Shown one piece after another: positions 1 through 7,960 of a DNA stretch of 17,828 bases (positions are counted from its first letter, which is position 1; the number at the start of each line of letters is the position of its first letter). A program made the position numbers and the translations under genes. Origin of the DNA: an uncultured Halioglobus sp. (GTDB taxonomy: Bacteria > Pseudomonadota > Gammaproteobacteria > Pseudomonadales > Halieaceae); NCBI GenBank assembly GCA_905480565.1, contig CAJQQW010000388.1, positions 1 through 17,828 of the forward strand. The letters are read 5' to 3'. The notes below the pieces were generated by a model. It did not search any database and was not told where the DNA came from. It saw nothing but the letters and a program-made list of their open reading frames with translations.

Positions 1-520
1 GATCAAAACTGGAGGTGGGCTCGTCCAGCACCAAATAGCGATGACCCAAAGGTGAGGGCTCCCAAACCTGGGCAAGCACACGAGCGAGATGCACACGCTG
101 TTTTTCCCCGCCGGACAGCTGGGTATAAACTCGATCCGACAGATAGTCACCGTCAACTGCGCGAAGCGCCTCGGCAACAATCGCCCTGTCCTGCGTCGCG
201 CCGGTATCATGTGGTGTGCGCCCCAGCATGACCACTTCCTCGGCAGTGAAGGGAAAACTCAGAAGGGAATGCTGCGGCAACACCGCAAGGGTTCGCGCTC
301 GCTCCACCGCAAGCCACTCATGAAAGCCCCGTTGATTAAGGCGAACCTCTCCGCTGTCTGGCGTGAGCTCCCCTACCAGCACCCGCAAAAGACTGGTTTT
401 GCCAGCACCATTGGGACCCAGTACAGCAGTAACCTTCCCAGGCTCCACAGCGAGATCAACATTATCCAGTAGCGAGAATTCGGCTATTCGCAGCGATAAC
501 CCTGTTGCCGAAAGAGCCAC
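1..520 (-). CDS. btuD: BtuD-like corrinoid ABC transporter ATPase (3' end outside window)
   Basis: ATP-binding subunit of a FecCD-type importer; it would sit on the cytoplasmic face and power uptake through the adjacent permease. Translating the complement from GTG at 520 gives 173 residues with Walker A GPNGAGKTS (35-43), Q-loop PQH (82-84), signature LSGGE (135-139) and Walker B LVLDEP (163-168). The window ends inside the D-loop, so the switch histidine and C-terminus are missing. The start is only 2 bases after the permease stop, with AGGTG upstream. The LGRTPH stretch (99-104) is typical of HmuV heme ATPases, so homology alone would suggest heme. The upstream riboswitch, cobQ and cbiZ make cobalamin or cobinamide the better inference. 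Sure of the family, moderately sure of the substrate. Confidence 0.85.
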   Translation of the reverse strand, partial: MALSATGLSLRIAEFSLLDNVDLAVEPGKVTAVLGPNGAGKTSLLRVLVGELTPDSGEVRLNQRGFHEWLAVERARTLAVLPQHSLLSFPFTAEEVVMLGRTPHDTGATQDRAIVAEALRAVDGDYLSDRVYTQLSGGEKQRVHLARVLAQVWEPSPLGHRYLVLDEPTSSFD

Positions 521-522
521 GA

Positions 523-1560
523 TCAGGACACCTCGTACTTGCGCTTTTGCACGAGTAATGAAAAGAAAAAAGGCGTACCCAACAGTGCGGTAAGAATACC
601 CGTGGGCAATTCCGAAGGGGCGACAACCACTCGAGCTACCGCGTCTGCCACAACCAGTAAAATAGCGCCAAGCATTGCAGAGGCCGGCACAAGGTAGCGG
701 TGATCGGGACCAATGACAAGGCGCACCATATGCGGCACGATCAAGCCGACAAAGGAAATCGTTCCCGCAACCGCAACCGCTATACCGATTGCCAGCGCGG
801 TCATAAGAATCAGCTTACGCTTCACAATATCCACATTGATGCCGAGATGACGAGCCTCTGACTCGCCCAGCAAGAACGCATTAAGCGCTGCCGCCTGCCG
901 AGGCATAATGATCATAACTATTACCACCGCCAGTGCAGCAATCCATACGCGGGGCCAATTGGCCGCATCGAGACTGCCCATTTGCCACAAACTAATACGC
1001 CGCAGCATCTCGTCGTCAGCAACAAAAGAGAACAGGCTGTTAAGCGCGCCGGCCAGAGCACTAATAGCAATGCCTGCCAGCAGCATTGTGGCGACTGAAG
1101 TGCCTGTAGTGGAGGTCGCTAAACGGTAAACAAGCAGCACTGCCAGAAAACCACCGACAAAAGCGCCGACGGCAACCAGCGACAAACCGGCGAATTGGCC
1201 GCCCTGCAGCAGGACGCCACCGCCCAACACGATCATCAGGCTGGCGCCGGCAGAGGCGCCGCTGGAGACACCGATTAAAGACGGATCTGCCAATGGATTA
1301 CGAAACAGGCCCTGCATGGCGGTGCCACACACCGCGAGACAAACCCCTACCAGTGCCGCCAGGAGGACTCGTGGCAGTCGTATCGCGAACAGAATAAGCC
1401 CCTCCTGGGTACTGGGCATCCCACTGAACAACTCACCGGTCGCAGCCAGCAGCGCGGCAGGCTTTATCATGACCGGTCCCATCATCATTGCCAAAAGCAA
1501 AAGAGGCACCAATGCGGCCGCCAGTGCAAATAACAGACGATGGGGAGACATCAGGCGCAT
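523..1560 (-). CDS. btuC: BtuC-like corrinoid ABC transporter permease (FecCD family)
   Basis: Inner-membrane permease of the FecCD/BtuC family, 345 residues, the usual length. It is hydrophobic throughout with about nine or ten membrane segments. The family hallmark GLFRNPLADPSLIGVSSGA is at 84-102, and a second conserved stretch, GTISFVGLIVPHMVRL, lies in the C-terminal third. It would move a corrinoid delivered by a periplasmic binding protein, which is not in the window and may follow the ATPase off the left edge. The start overlaps the end of cbiZ by 10 bases. A second ATG at 1551 forms a TGATG overlap with the cbiZ stop, and the upstream GAGGCGGG can serve 1560. Many automatic annotations would call this a heme permease; substrate assignment here rests on operon context. 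Confidence 0.88.
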   Translation of the reverse strand: MRLMSPHRLLFALAAALVPLLLLAMMMGPVMIKPAALLAATGELFSGMPSTQEGLILFAIRLPRVLLAALVGVCLAVCGTAMQGLFRNPLADPSLIGVSSGASAGASLMIVLGGGVLLQGGQFAGLSLVAVGAFVGGFLAVLLVYRLATSTTGTSVATMLLAGIAISALAGALNSLFSFVADDEMLRRISLWQMGSLDAANWPRVWIAALAVVIVMIIMPRQAAALNAFLLGESEARHLGINVDIVKRKLILMTALAIGIAVAVAGTISFVGLIVPHMVRLVIGPDHRYLVPASAMLGAILLVVADAVARVVVAPSELPTGILTALLGTPFFFSLLVQKRKYEVS

Positions 1561-2267
1561 GATCCCGCCTCTTCCTCGTAGGCTATCGACTCCCGAATAG
1601 TTTGCATGACCATTATCGCGAGACGCTCACCCAGCAGGGTGTGCTTGCCAGCAAAACTTATGGGATCGCCAGTGTTGCCAGAGAATACCGCCACGGCATC
1701 GGTACCAGTACCAGTCGCCAGCCCCCCGCTAACAGGGCTCACAATGTTTAGCTCATGCAAAATCGCCACCTTGGCTTCCGTCGCTATAGTGATCATCTCT
1801 ATCATGGCGTGATCCAACACCCGGGCGTCAGTCATCAAACACAGGTTGATCGTGCCTCGTTCAAGAGGCACCGCCTGCAGCTGACGATACTCAGCCCTGT
1901 CGCCAGCACGACGCGCATTCTGCAGCCCAGTCGTCACCAGAACAGCGAACTGCCGTCCCTGAATGTCTTCTCGACACAGGCGCAGAGATTTCATCGAGGC
2001 GGCGGTCATCATACCTACCGTGACATCAGTACAACCGAGCTTATCGCAAGCGGCCTGAAGAGTTACCGCGGGATCTTCCAATCCGCTTTCGGCCTGTCTT
2101 TCGACTTTAAGATTGAGAAAATCGGTCGCCCTGGTAAACCCGCCGTTTAATACGGCTGTGCTAACGACGCGGTGTGATGTGTCACAGTGCACGTGCACGT
2201 AGCCATGTGTCTTCGACAGGTAAACGCCCTCCATCAGACATTGACTGTCTTTGTCGCCCATGCTCAT
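1551..2267 (-). CDS. cbiZ: Adenosylcobinamide amidohydrolase CbiZ
   Basis: CbiZ hydrolyses the aminopropanol amide bond of adenosylcobinamide (and, in some bacteria, of pseudo-B12) to release adenosylcobyric acid, letting the cell remodel imported corrinoids. The 238-residue product has the family features I recognise: LNGGF near the N-terminus, GTINLCL in the middle, and the glycine-rich GGLATGTGTDAVAVFSG near the C-terminus, followed by GKHTLLGERLA. I chose ATG 2267 because GAGGTG lies six bases upstream. An in-frame ATG at 2312 would add 15 residues, overlap cobQ and lacks a comparable site. It sits 25 bases after cobQ and overlaps the permease, so it is clearly part of the operon. CbiZ is known as an archaeal-type salvage enzyme also found in some bacteria beside btuFCD. 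Confidence 0.9.
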   Translation of the reverse strand: MSMGDKDSQCLMEGVYLSKTHGYVHVHCDTSHRVVSTAVLNGGFTRATDFLNLKVERQAESGLEDPAVTLQAACDKLGCTDVTVGMMTAASMKSLRLCREDIQGRQFAVLVTTGLQNARRAGDRAEYRQLQAVPLERGTINLCLMTDARVLDHAMIEMITIATEAKVAILHELNIVSPVSGGLATGTGTDAVAVFSGNTGDPISFAGKHTLLGERLAIMVMQTIRESIAYEEEAGSCA

Positions 2268-2292
2268 GTGGTCACCTCGGGGGACTGAGCCA

Positions 2293-3795
2293 TCATGAAC
2301 AACTTCGCGCAAAAAGCGCGTCGCAATCGATTTCGCGCTCGAGAACGTCTGCCAACCGGTCCAATTCCCGCTCGCGCAATGCCGCTACATCCAGCTCTTC
2401 CTCTGCTACCCGCAGGCCCGCCCAATCCAGCAGGGCATCGCGCGAGGTAGCTTGGTCAAACAGGCCATGAAGATAGGTGCCCAGCACCTGGCCATCTGCA
2501 GAGATAGCACCATCGTCGCGTCCATCGCGCAATCGCACCGCTGGTCTCGCGAGCCCAGCACCACTGGAAATGCCACAATGAATTTCATAGCCTTCCACGG
2601 TCGCCCCTACGCTACCGCGCTCTCTGTTTGCCTCAATATTCAGGGTGCCCCCTGCCTGGCGCAGCTGTTTCTGGCACTTCAACTCAGTCTCAATATCCAG
2701 CCAACCAAGGCCCTGCGTAAAACCCGGCGGACCCTCAATACCCTCTGTATCACTTATTCCGTGTCCCAGCATCTGAAAACCGCCACAGATGCCTATGACC
2801 TTTCCCCCGTAACGCAGGTGTCGGGTAATCGACTCGCACCAGCCATTATCACGCAGCCAATTGAGGTCCATTCGCACGTTTTTACTACCAGGAAGAACTA
2901 TCAAATCTGCGGACGGTGGCTCGGCGCCCGGTCCCACAAACTTTAGATCTACCTGAGGATGTAATCGCAGCGCATCAAAATCTGTGTGGTTACTGATACG
3001 CGAGAACACCGGCACAACAACCGTAAGCACCTCTGCGTTGTGAGACAGCACTTGAGCGGTATCAATCGCATCTTCAGCGTCGAGGTGCAGGCCTTGCAAA
3101 TACGGCAGCACACCCAACACGGGCTTCCCCGTATGATCCTCCAGCCAGTCGTTGCCAGGTTGCAGCAAACCGATGTCCCCGCGGAATTTATTGATCACGA
3201 ACCCACTGACACGGTTCTGCTCCGAGTCGGACAACAGCGCCAACGTGCCCACCAAGTGGGCAAATACGCCACCGCGGTCGATGTCGGCCACGATGATTAC
3301 GGGACAATCAACTCTTTCGGCAAAACCCATGTTGGCGATATCCCTTTCACGCAGATTGATTTCAGCGGGACTCCCTGCCCCTTCGACTACTATATAGTCG
3401 TAACGCTGCATAAGGCGACGATAGGACTCCAGCACCGCCTCCATGGCGGTTGTCTTGAAGTCGTGGTAGGCGCGGGCATCAAGGTGAGAAACAGCATGTC
3501 CATGAATAATCACCTGTGCGCCGGTGTCACTGGTGGGTTTGAGCAGGATCGGGTTCATATCCGTATGTGGCTTTAACCCACAGGCCTGTGCCTGTAGGGC
3601 CTGAGCACGACCGATTTCACCGCCATCCACGGTAACGGCGCTGTTCAGTGCCATATTTTGCGGCTTGAAAGGGGCGACTCGGCAGCCACGACGCGCCAGC
3701 ACACGGCATAGTCCCGCAACAAGAATACTCTTACCTGCGTCTGACGTCGTGCCCTGTACCATGAGTGTGCTGTTCGTATTGGGCTTTCCCGACAA
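2293..3795 (-). CDS. cobQ: Adenosylcobyric acid synthase (glutamine-hydrolysing), CobQ/CbiP
   Basis: Cytoplasmic enzyme that amidates carboxylates b, d, e and g of adenosylcobyrinic acid a,c-diamide using glutamine and ATP. Numbered from the start chosen here (500 residues), the N-terminal synthetase domain opens with GTTSDAGKS (15-23), followed by [13 protein letters not shown] and [15 protein letters not shown]. The C-terminal class I amidotransferase-like domain has ICGGFQMLG with nucleophile Cys337, YEIHCG, and YLHGLF with His443. Start is ambiguous. The frame is open to an ATG at 3897, only 18-20 bases after the riboswitch core but lacking a well-spaced ribosome site. TTG at 3795 has GGGAG seven bases upstream and puts the P-loop about where CobQ proteins have it. 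The intervening 34 codons look less like the gene in third-base composition. Function is secure, the start is not. Confidence 0.93.
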   Translation of the reverse strand: MSGKPNTNSTLMVQGTTSDAGKSILVAGLCRVLARRGCRVAPFKPQNMALNSAVTVDGGEIGRAQALQAQACGLKPHTDMNPILLKPTSDTGAQVIIHGHAVSHLDARAYHDFKTTAMEAVLESYRRLMQRYDYIVVEGAGSPAEINLRERDIANMGFAERVDCPVIIVADIDRGGVFAHLVGTLALLSDSEQNRVSGFVINKFRGDIGLLQPGNDWLEDHTGKPVLGVLPYLQGLHLDAEDAIDTAQVLSHNAEVLTVVVPVFSRISNHTDFDALRLHPQVDLKFVGPGAEPPSADLIVLPGSKNVRMDLNWLRDNGWCESITRHLRYGGKVIGICGGFQMLGHGISDTEGIEGPPGFTQGLGWLDIETELKCQKQLRQAGGTLNIEANRERGSVGATVEGYEIHCGISSGAGLARPAVRLRDGRDDGAISADGQVLGTYLHGLFDQATSRDALLDWAGLRVAEEELDVAALRERELDRLADVLEREIDCDALFARSCS

Positions 3796-3904
3796 TGGTG
3801 AACTCCCTGGATCTGACAAATATTCGGCACACATACCAGCCACCGCCGGCAATAATGACTGCAGAGAAGAAGGATAATTAGAAAGGGAGTGCAGCATCTG
3901 ACGC
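3796..3904 (-). other. Leader between cobalamin riboswitch and cobQ start
   Basis: About 110 bases separate the riboswitch core from the preferred TTG start of cobQ. The stretch is open in the cobQ frame back to ATG 3897, so it may instead encode an N-terminal extension of 34 residues. No poly-T intrinsic terminator is visible, which favours translational rather than transcriptional control if the riboswitch acts here. Purine-rich AAAGG sits about 14 bases before ATG 3897, too far for a good ribosome site. Confidence 0.4.
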
Positions 3905-4078
3905 TGAACGACCTTTACTGAAGCCCTCCGCTTCGTTGCCGCATGTGTCAGGCTGGTATCGGACTCTCAGCTACGCGCTGACAACCGTTGCGGGGGCAGC
4001 GGTGGCGCCTGTTATCCAGACCCACACTTCCCATTTGGCCGGGAAACGTCTATTTTAAACGCCTCACCAAGCACCTGA
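3905..4078 (-). promoter_or_regulatory. Cobalamin (AdoCbl-type) riboswitch
   Basis: The complement carries the conserved blocks of a B12 riboswitch in the right order. AAATGGGAA is at 4036-4028; the B12 box GCTGCCCCCGCAACGGT is at 4000-3984; AGTCCGATACCAGCCTGACA is at 3965-3946. A GGAGGGCTTC segment follows towards the 3' side. GGTGCTTGGTGAGGC at the 5' side fits the outer stem region. It lies directly downstream of a TTGACA promoter and upstream of cobQ, so binding of adenosylcobalamin would be expected to lower expression of the cobQ-cbiZ-btuCD operon. The outer boundaries are estimates; the core is not in doubt. Confidence 0.93.
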
Positions 4079-4089
4079 CATGTGACCAA

Positions 4090-4118
4090 ACCTTAGGGAT
4101 TTACCTCCCGATTGTCAA
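4090..4118 (-). promoter_or_regulatory. Candidate sigma-70 promoter of the B12 operon
   Basis: On the complement, a perfect -35 TTGACA (4118-4113) is followed after 17 bases by TAAGGT (4095-4090), a weak -10 with three of six consensus bases. Transcription would start near 4083, just ahead of the riboswitch, which supports the assignment. Confidence 0.55.
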
Positions 4119-4127
4119 TCCAATGCA

Positions 4128-4149
4128 GCAGCGTAGGCAGCCACGCTGC
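4128..4149 (+). other. Seven-base-pair hairpin in the cobQ-metY intergenic region
   Basis: GCAGCGT (4128-4134) pairs perfectly with ACGCTGC (4143-4149) across an eight-base loop. No T-run follows on either strand, so it is not an intrinsic terminator. It lies upstream of the B12 promoter on the minus strand and about 60 bases before metY on the plus strand. It could be a leader structure of metY or a protein site; I do not recognise a known methionine riboswitch in it. Confidence 0.35.
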
Positions 4150-4210
4150 GCTTTGCTAAGCTCCACACCACACACACAGTTTTCGATCGCGCATACCGGA
4201 GATATCGACT

Positions 4211-5488
4211 ATGAAACCAGAGACAATTGCCCTGCACGCTGGCTACGGGGGAGACCCAAGCACCAATTCGGCAACCACCCCGATCTACCAGACAACATCA
4301 TTCACCTTCAACGATAGCCAGCACGGGGCAGATCTGTTCAATCTCGCCGTACCTGGGAATATCTACAGCCGAATCATGAATCCCACCAACGCGGTGTTGG
4401 AACAACGTCTGACAGAACTGGAAGGTGGCGTCGGCGCACTTGCAGTAGCCTCTGGTATGGCGGCGATACGCTACGCAATTGAAACCATCGCGGAAGCAGG
4501 CAACAACATTGTCAGAACCTCACAACTTTACGGTGGCACCTATAATTTATTTGCACATACTTTTCCCCGCCAAGGTATTGAAACCCGATTTTCCGCCGCA
4601 GATGATTTTGCCAAAGTGGCCTCACTGATCGACGAAAATACACGCGCGCTGTTTTGCGAATCTATCGGCAATCCAGCAGGCAATATTGTAGATATCGAAC
4701 GATGGGCAACTATCGCCCACGATGCCGGCGTCCCGCTCATCGTGGATAACACAGTAGCGACACCCCTGCTCTGCCGCGTATTCGATTACGGCGCAGATAT
4801 TTCGGTGCACTCTCTGACAAAGTACATCGGCGGTCACGGCACCACTATCGGAGGCGCTATTATTGACTCAGGAAAGTTCGACTGGGCCGCGCACAGCGAC
4901 CGCTTCTCAATAATGACTACCCCGGATCCTTCCTATCACGGCGTGGTATACACTGAGGCCATGGGCGAGACCGCTTACATCGGTCGCTGTCGGGTAGTAC
5001 CACTGCGTAATACGGGTGCTGCGTTATCACCCAACAGCGCGTTCCAGATCATGCAAGGACTGGAGACCCTCTCCCTGCGAATGAAAAAGCACTGCAAGAA
5101 TGCCAAGAAAGTCGCCAAGCATCTGGCGCAACACCCGCAGGTCGAGTGGGTAAACTACGCCGGCCTGCACGACAGCCCCTACTGGGACAACTGCAAGAAG
5201 TTTTGCGGCGGCAAAGCGGCAGGCATTTTAAGCTTTGGGATAAAAGGTGGCAGCGAGGCAGGAGCGCGCTTCATCGACGCGCTGGAGATGATCCTGCGAC
5301 TGGTGAATATCGGCGACGCGAAGTCGCTGGCCTGTCATCCGGCAAGCACTACGCACCGACAGCTGAATCCCGAGGAACTTGCCTCTGCCGGCGTCAGTGA
5401 CGACATGGTCCGACTCTCAGTCGGCATTGAGCACATTGACGATATTCTCGCTGATATTAATCAGGCCCTCGCCGCGGCTGCAGGGTAA
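4211..5488 (+). CDS. metY: O-acetylhomoserine sulfhydrylase (aminocarboxypropyltransferase)
   Basis: PLP enzyme of the Cys/Met metabolism family that makes homocysteine from O-acetylhomoserine and sulfide (or methionine from methanethiol). The 425-residue length is that of MetY rather than the shorter MetB/MetC/MetZ enzymes. Diagnostic stretches are LHAGYGGDPSTNSATTPIYQTTSF (shown in part: GGDPSTNSATTPIYQT), YSRIMNPTNAVLE (52-64), the PLP-binding SVHSLTKYIGGHG with Lys204, and the C-terminal SLACHPASTTHRQL. GGAG lies nine bases before the ATG. It diverges from the B12 operon; the next gene is convergent, so it appears monocistronic. The family also includes methionine gamma-lyases, but the insertions and length favour MetY. 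Homocysteine from this route feeds methionine synthase, whose MetH form uses B12, a plausible functional link to the neighbour. Confidence 0.93.
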   Translation: MKPETIALHAGYGGDPSTNSATTPIYQTTSFTFNDSQHGADLFNLAVPGNIYSRIMNPTNAVLEQRLTELEGGVGALAVASGMAAIRYAIETIAEAGNNIVRTSQLYGGTYNLFAHTFPRQGIETRFSAADDFAKVASLIDENTRALFCESIGNPAGNIVDIERWATIAHDAGVPLIVDNTVATPLLCRVFDYGADISVHSLTKYIGGHGTTIGGAIIDSGKFDWAAHSDRFSIMTTPDPSYHGVVYTEAMGETAYIGRCRVVPLRNTGAALSPNSAFQIMQGLETLSLRMKKHCKNAKKVAKHLAQHPQVEWVNYAGLHDSPYWDNCKKFCGGKAAGILSFGIKGGSEAGARFIDALEMILRLVNIGDAKSLACHPASTTHRQLNPEELASAGVSDDMVRLSVGIEHIDDILADINQALAAAAG

Positions 5489-5529
5489 AAGAGCATTTTT
5501 GAACAGCACAGGCCACCGTTAGATTCCCG

Positions 5530-5571
5530 CGCTATGCGGTGATGTGGCGCGCTCGCCGACGATGCATAGCG
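5530..5571. repeat. Inverted repeat between convergent metY and the oxidoreductase gene
   Basis: CGCTATGC (5530-5537) and GCATAGCG (5564-5571) are perfect complements across 26 bases. A small GGCG/CGCC stem lies within the loop. The position between two convergent genes suits a shared transcription end or RNA-stabilising structure, but there is no T-run, so it is not a classic intrinsic terminator. Confidence 0.35.
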
Positions 5572-5603
5572 TCTGCGGACTGGCCAGTAACAGACTGGAG
5601 TCA

Positions 5604-7775
5604 TTAGCGGGCCGTGCTAACGGATACCGGAACTGATTTGAATTGAGGGGTGTGGCTGCGTGGATCCAACGCCCGTGTCGTCAGGCAGTTCGCCTCTGGA
5701 TAATACGCAGCGACACAGCGCGGCGGCAGGTCAAAGCACTTTACGCGAAGTCTTTTCATAATTCCGCTGTCAGACTGCAAATCCACCAAGTCGCCCTCAC
5801 TCAGGCCAAGCTCCAGCAGATCAGTCATGTTCATTAGGACGGACCAGCGATCGCTGATGCCGCGATAGCTATCCTCTTCGTCATAGATAATAGAGTTGAA
5901 TTGCCCTTCACTGCGAATACTGAGTAACGTAAAAGGGCGCGCCGATGCTGGCCTTAACTGATCCTTGTGCGGCACGAACCGCGCGCGACCATCAGCCATT
6001 TGAAACCGGGGCGTATGCAACAAACGATTTCCGACATAAAACTCCTGACGGGCAACATCGATATCTGCTAACGCTTCCATACCTGGCACCACCGCAGCGA
6101 TCGCCTGACGCACTTTACGATGCTGCTTGAACTCAGAAAAATCGATGGCCGCGTCAGGGAGCAGGCGAGCGCCGATATCAGCAAGAATAGCAACCTCTGA
6201 CCGCACCGACGCGATACGATCTATCCCACCGTCACTCAAGCGAACGTAATTGAACATGGATTCCTGTGTGGTTGGCTCTGGCTCTTCGTCTCGGGCGCAT
6301 ACGGGCAGCACGAGACTTTCTCCGGCATCCACTCCAGTCACGTGACTGCGATTAAGTGTTGTCGTCATGTACAGTTTGAAATCGATATTATCGAGCGCCT
6401 GGGCAGCCCAGCCACTGTCGGGTGTAGCCTCATAAAGATTGCCGCCCATCATCAAAGCCGCATCCACATTCCCAGCATGAGCCTGTTCCAGAGAAGCCAT
6501 GGTGTGTTTTCCCTTTTCGCGTGGCAGGGTTACGCCAAGTCGATCTTCGATACGCGAAAATACCTGCTCCGGGAGCACTGGTTTGACGCCAATTGTGCCA
6601 ATGCCCTGGACATTACTGTGGCCTCGCAATGGCAAAAGCCCGGCATTTCGACGCCCGACCATGCCCCGCAATAAGGCCAAGTTGCAAAGCCACTCGATAT
6701 TATTCACGCCGTGACAATGGTGCGTCATACCCATGCCCCAGGCAAAAATAGTGGCCTTCGAATTGGTATAGGCTGTAACCACTTCATCCAATTGCGCTTG
6801 GCTGACTCCGCATTCAGCCAGCAATTCGCTTGTCTGCAGACCCGCTAGATGCTCCTGCAGTAACCCGAAGTCACGGGTATGCGCACTGATAAATGTTTCG
6901 TCGACAGCATTGCGCTCCACCAGCATTTTGGCTATGGCGCTAAAAAGCGCGATATCTGCACCCGCGAAAGGCTGGAGATAGGTACTCGCAACCTCATCGC
7001 CGCCCTTTATCAAAGAACTTGCCATTTTTGGCGCTGCAAAACGCACCAGTCCCGGCTCCTTAAGGGGATTTATAACAACTACCTTGCCCCCACGCCGACG
7101 CAAGTCGATTAGTTTGTGCAGTAATCGTGGGTGATTTGACGCGGGGTTGGCGCCAACCAGGAAAAACAGATCGCAGCCCGATATATCTTCAAGTTCGATT
7201 GTCGAAGTGCCTGTACCAATGGTATTCGCTAATGCCTCGCTGGTAGCCTGATGGCAGTAGTACGAACAATTACTCACATTATTAGTGCCGTAAAGCCTTG
7301 CCAGTAACTGCAAAACAAAGCCGGCCTCGTTGGAAGATCGACCCGAACTATAGAAAAAACTTCGCTCTGGCGCGCATTTCGCGAAGCCATGCGCGGCACG
7401 GTCCAGGGCCCAATCCCAATCCACTGTTCGGTAGCAATCATCTCCAGCCGCTTTATGGATTGGCTGCCCTAATCGACCAAGATGTTCTAGCTCATGGGCA
7501 GTGAGGTCTCGAAAATCCTTCAGGCTGTGCTGGAAAATTGCTTCAGGAATAGGCCGCTGAATATCGGTCGATTGGGCTTGAATACTTTTATTACAGACAG
7601 AGGGAAATTCGTCCAACTCATTCGTCATACCACCACGCTGGCCACCCATCCCAAGGCCGCAGGCCTTGCAGGTGTTTTTAGCACCGAGCGCCCTTGCGGA
7701 ATCGAGCAGACCTATCTGGACGGCCGTCTTCAGCGTGTAAAGTATTTTCTTGGTGCCACCGCCAATCACTGCCAT
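5604..7775 (-). CDS. FdhF/YdeP-family molybdopterin oxidoreductase
   Basis: Cytoplasmic-type molybdopterin guanine dinucleotide enzyme related to formate dehydrogenase H and E. coli YdeP; 723 residues, no signal peptide. The N-terminus has Cys36-x2-Cys39 in CKACGLGMGGQRGGM and Cys61 in SVCNKS, a family pattern that departs from a textbook four-cysteine cluster. A catalytic-type loop NCSYYCHQATSEAL places Cys174 where FdhF has selenocysteine, so the likely Mo ligand is cysteine. Conserved cofactor-binding stretches follow: FLVGANPASNHPRLL, WGMGMTHHCHGVNN, and GRRNAGLLPLRGHSNVQG. The C-terminal beta-barrel dinucleotide-binding domain spans roughly 600-720, with AAYYPEANCL. ATG 7775 is preceded by GGGTGG. 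True substrate is unknown: formate activity is not established for the YdeP branch. The HxlR-type regulator gene lies just upstream on the same strand. Confidence 0.88.
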   Translation of the reverse strand: MAVIGGGTKKILYTLKTAVQIGLLDSARALGAKNTCKACGLGMGGQRGGMTNELDEFPSVCNKSIQAQSTDIQRPIPEAIFQHSLKDFRDLTAHELEHLGRLGQPIHKAAGDDCYRTVDWDWALDRAAHGFAKCAPERSFFYSSGRSSNEAGFVLQLLARLYGTNNVSNCSYYCHQATSEALANTIGTGTSTIELEDISGCDLFFLVGANPASNHPRLLHKLIDLRRRGGKVVVINPLKEPGLVRFAAPKMASSLIKGGDEVASTYLQPFAGADIALFSAIAKMLVERNAVDETFISAHTRDFGLLQEHLAGLQTSELLAECGVSQAQLDEVVTAYTNSKATIFAWGMGMTHHCHGVNNIEWLCNLALLRGMVGRRNAGLLPLRGHSNVQGIGTIGVKPVLPEQVFSRIEDRLGVTLPREKGKHTMASLEQAHAGNVDAALMMGGNLYEATPDSGWAAQALDNIDFKLYMTTTLNRSHVTGVDAGESLVLPVCARDEEPEPTTQESMFNYVRLSDGGIDRIASVRSEVAILADIGARLLPDAAIDFSEFKQHRKVRQAIAAVVPGMEALADIDVARQEFYVGNRLLHTPRFQMADGRARFVPHKDQLRPASARPFTLLSIRSEGQFNSIIYDEEDSYRGISDRWSVLMNMTDLLELGLSEGDLVDLQSDSGIMKRLRVKCFDLPPRCVAAYYPEANCLTTRALDPRSHTPQFKSVPVSVSTAR

Positions 7776-7960
7776 CGATTGCCACCCAGGAATCTGTCTA
7801 ACTAGCGCAAGATACCTCCAGACTACACCAGCGCGTGAAGAGCAGATACCCCTGTGCAGCGAGGAGGGGCTAACTCGTATTATTCACGTTGGGCGCTGCA
7901 AAAGCATTAACTGCCCGCGCGCCAATCAGGCATACGCCAAAGCCTGCAGGTCCCCGGGGG

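Noticed and set aside
2986..3576. A 196-codon plus-strand frame inside cobQ
   Set aside because: Antisense to highly conserved CobQ sequence; the product has no recognisable motif.
4041..4055. AAACGTCT resembling half of a MetJ box near metY
   Set aside because: It lies inside the riboswitch on the opposite strand, occurs once, and MetJ sites need tandem eight-base repeats.
7250..7275. Possible selenocysteine codon in the FdhF-like gene
   Set aside because: The aligned position reads TGC (Cys174) and the frame has no internal TGA, so no selenocysteine insertion is needed.
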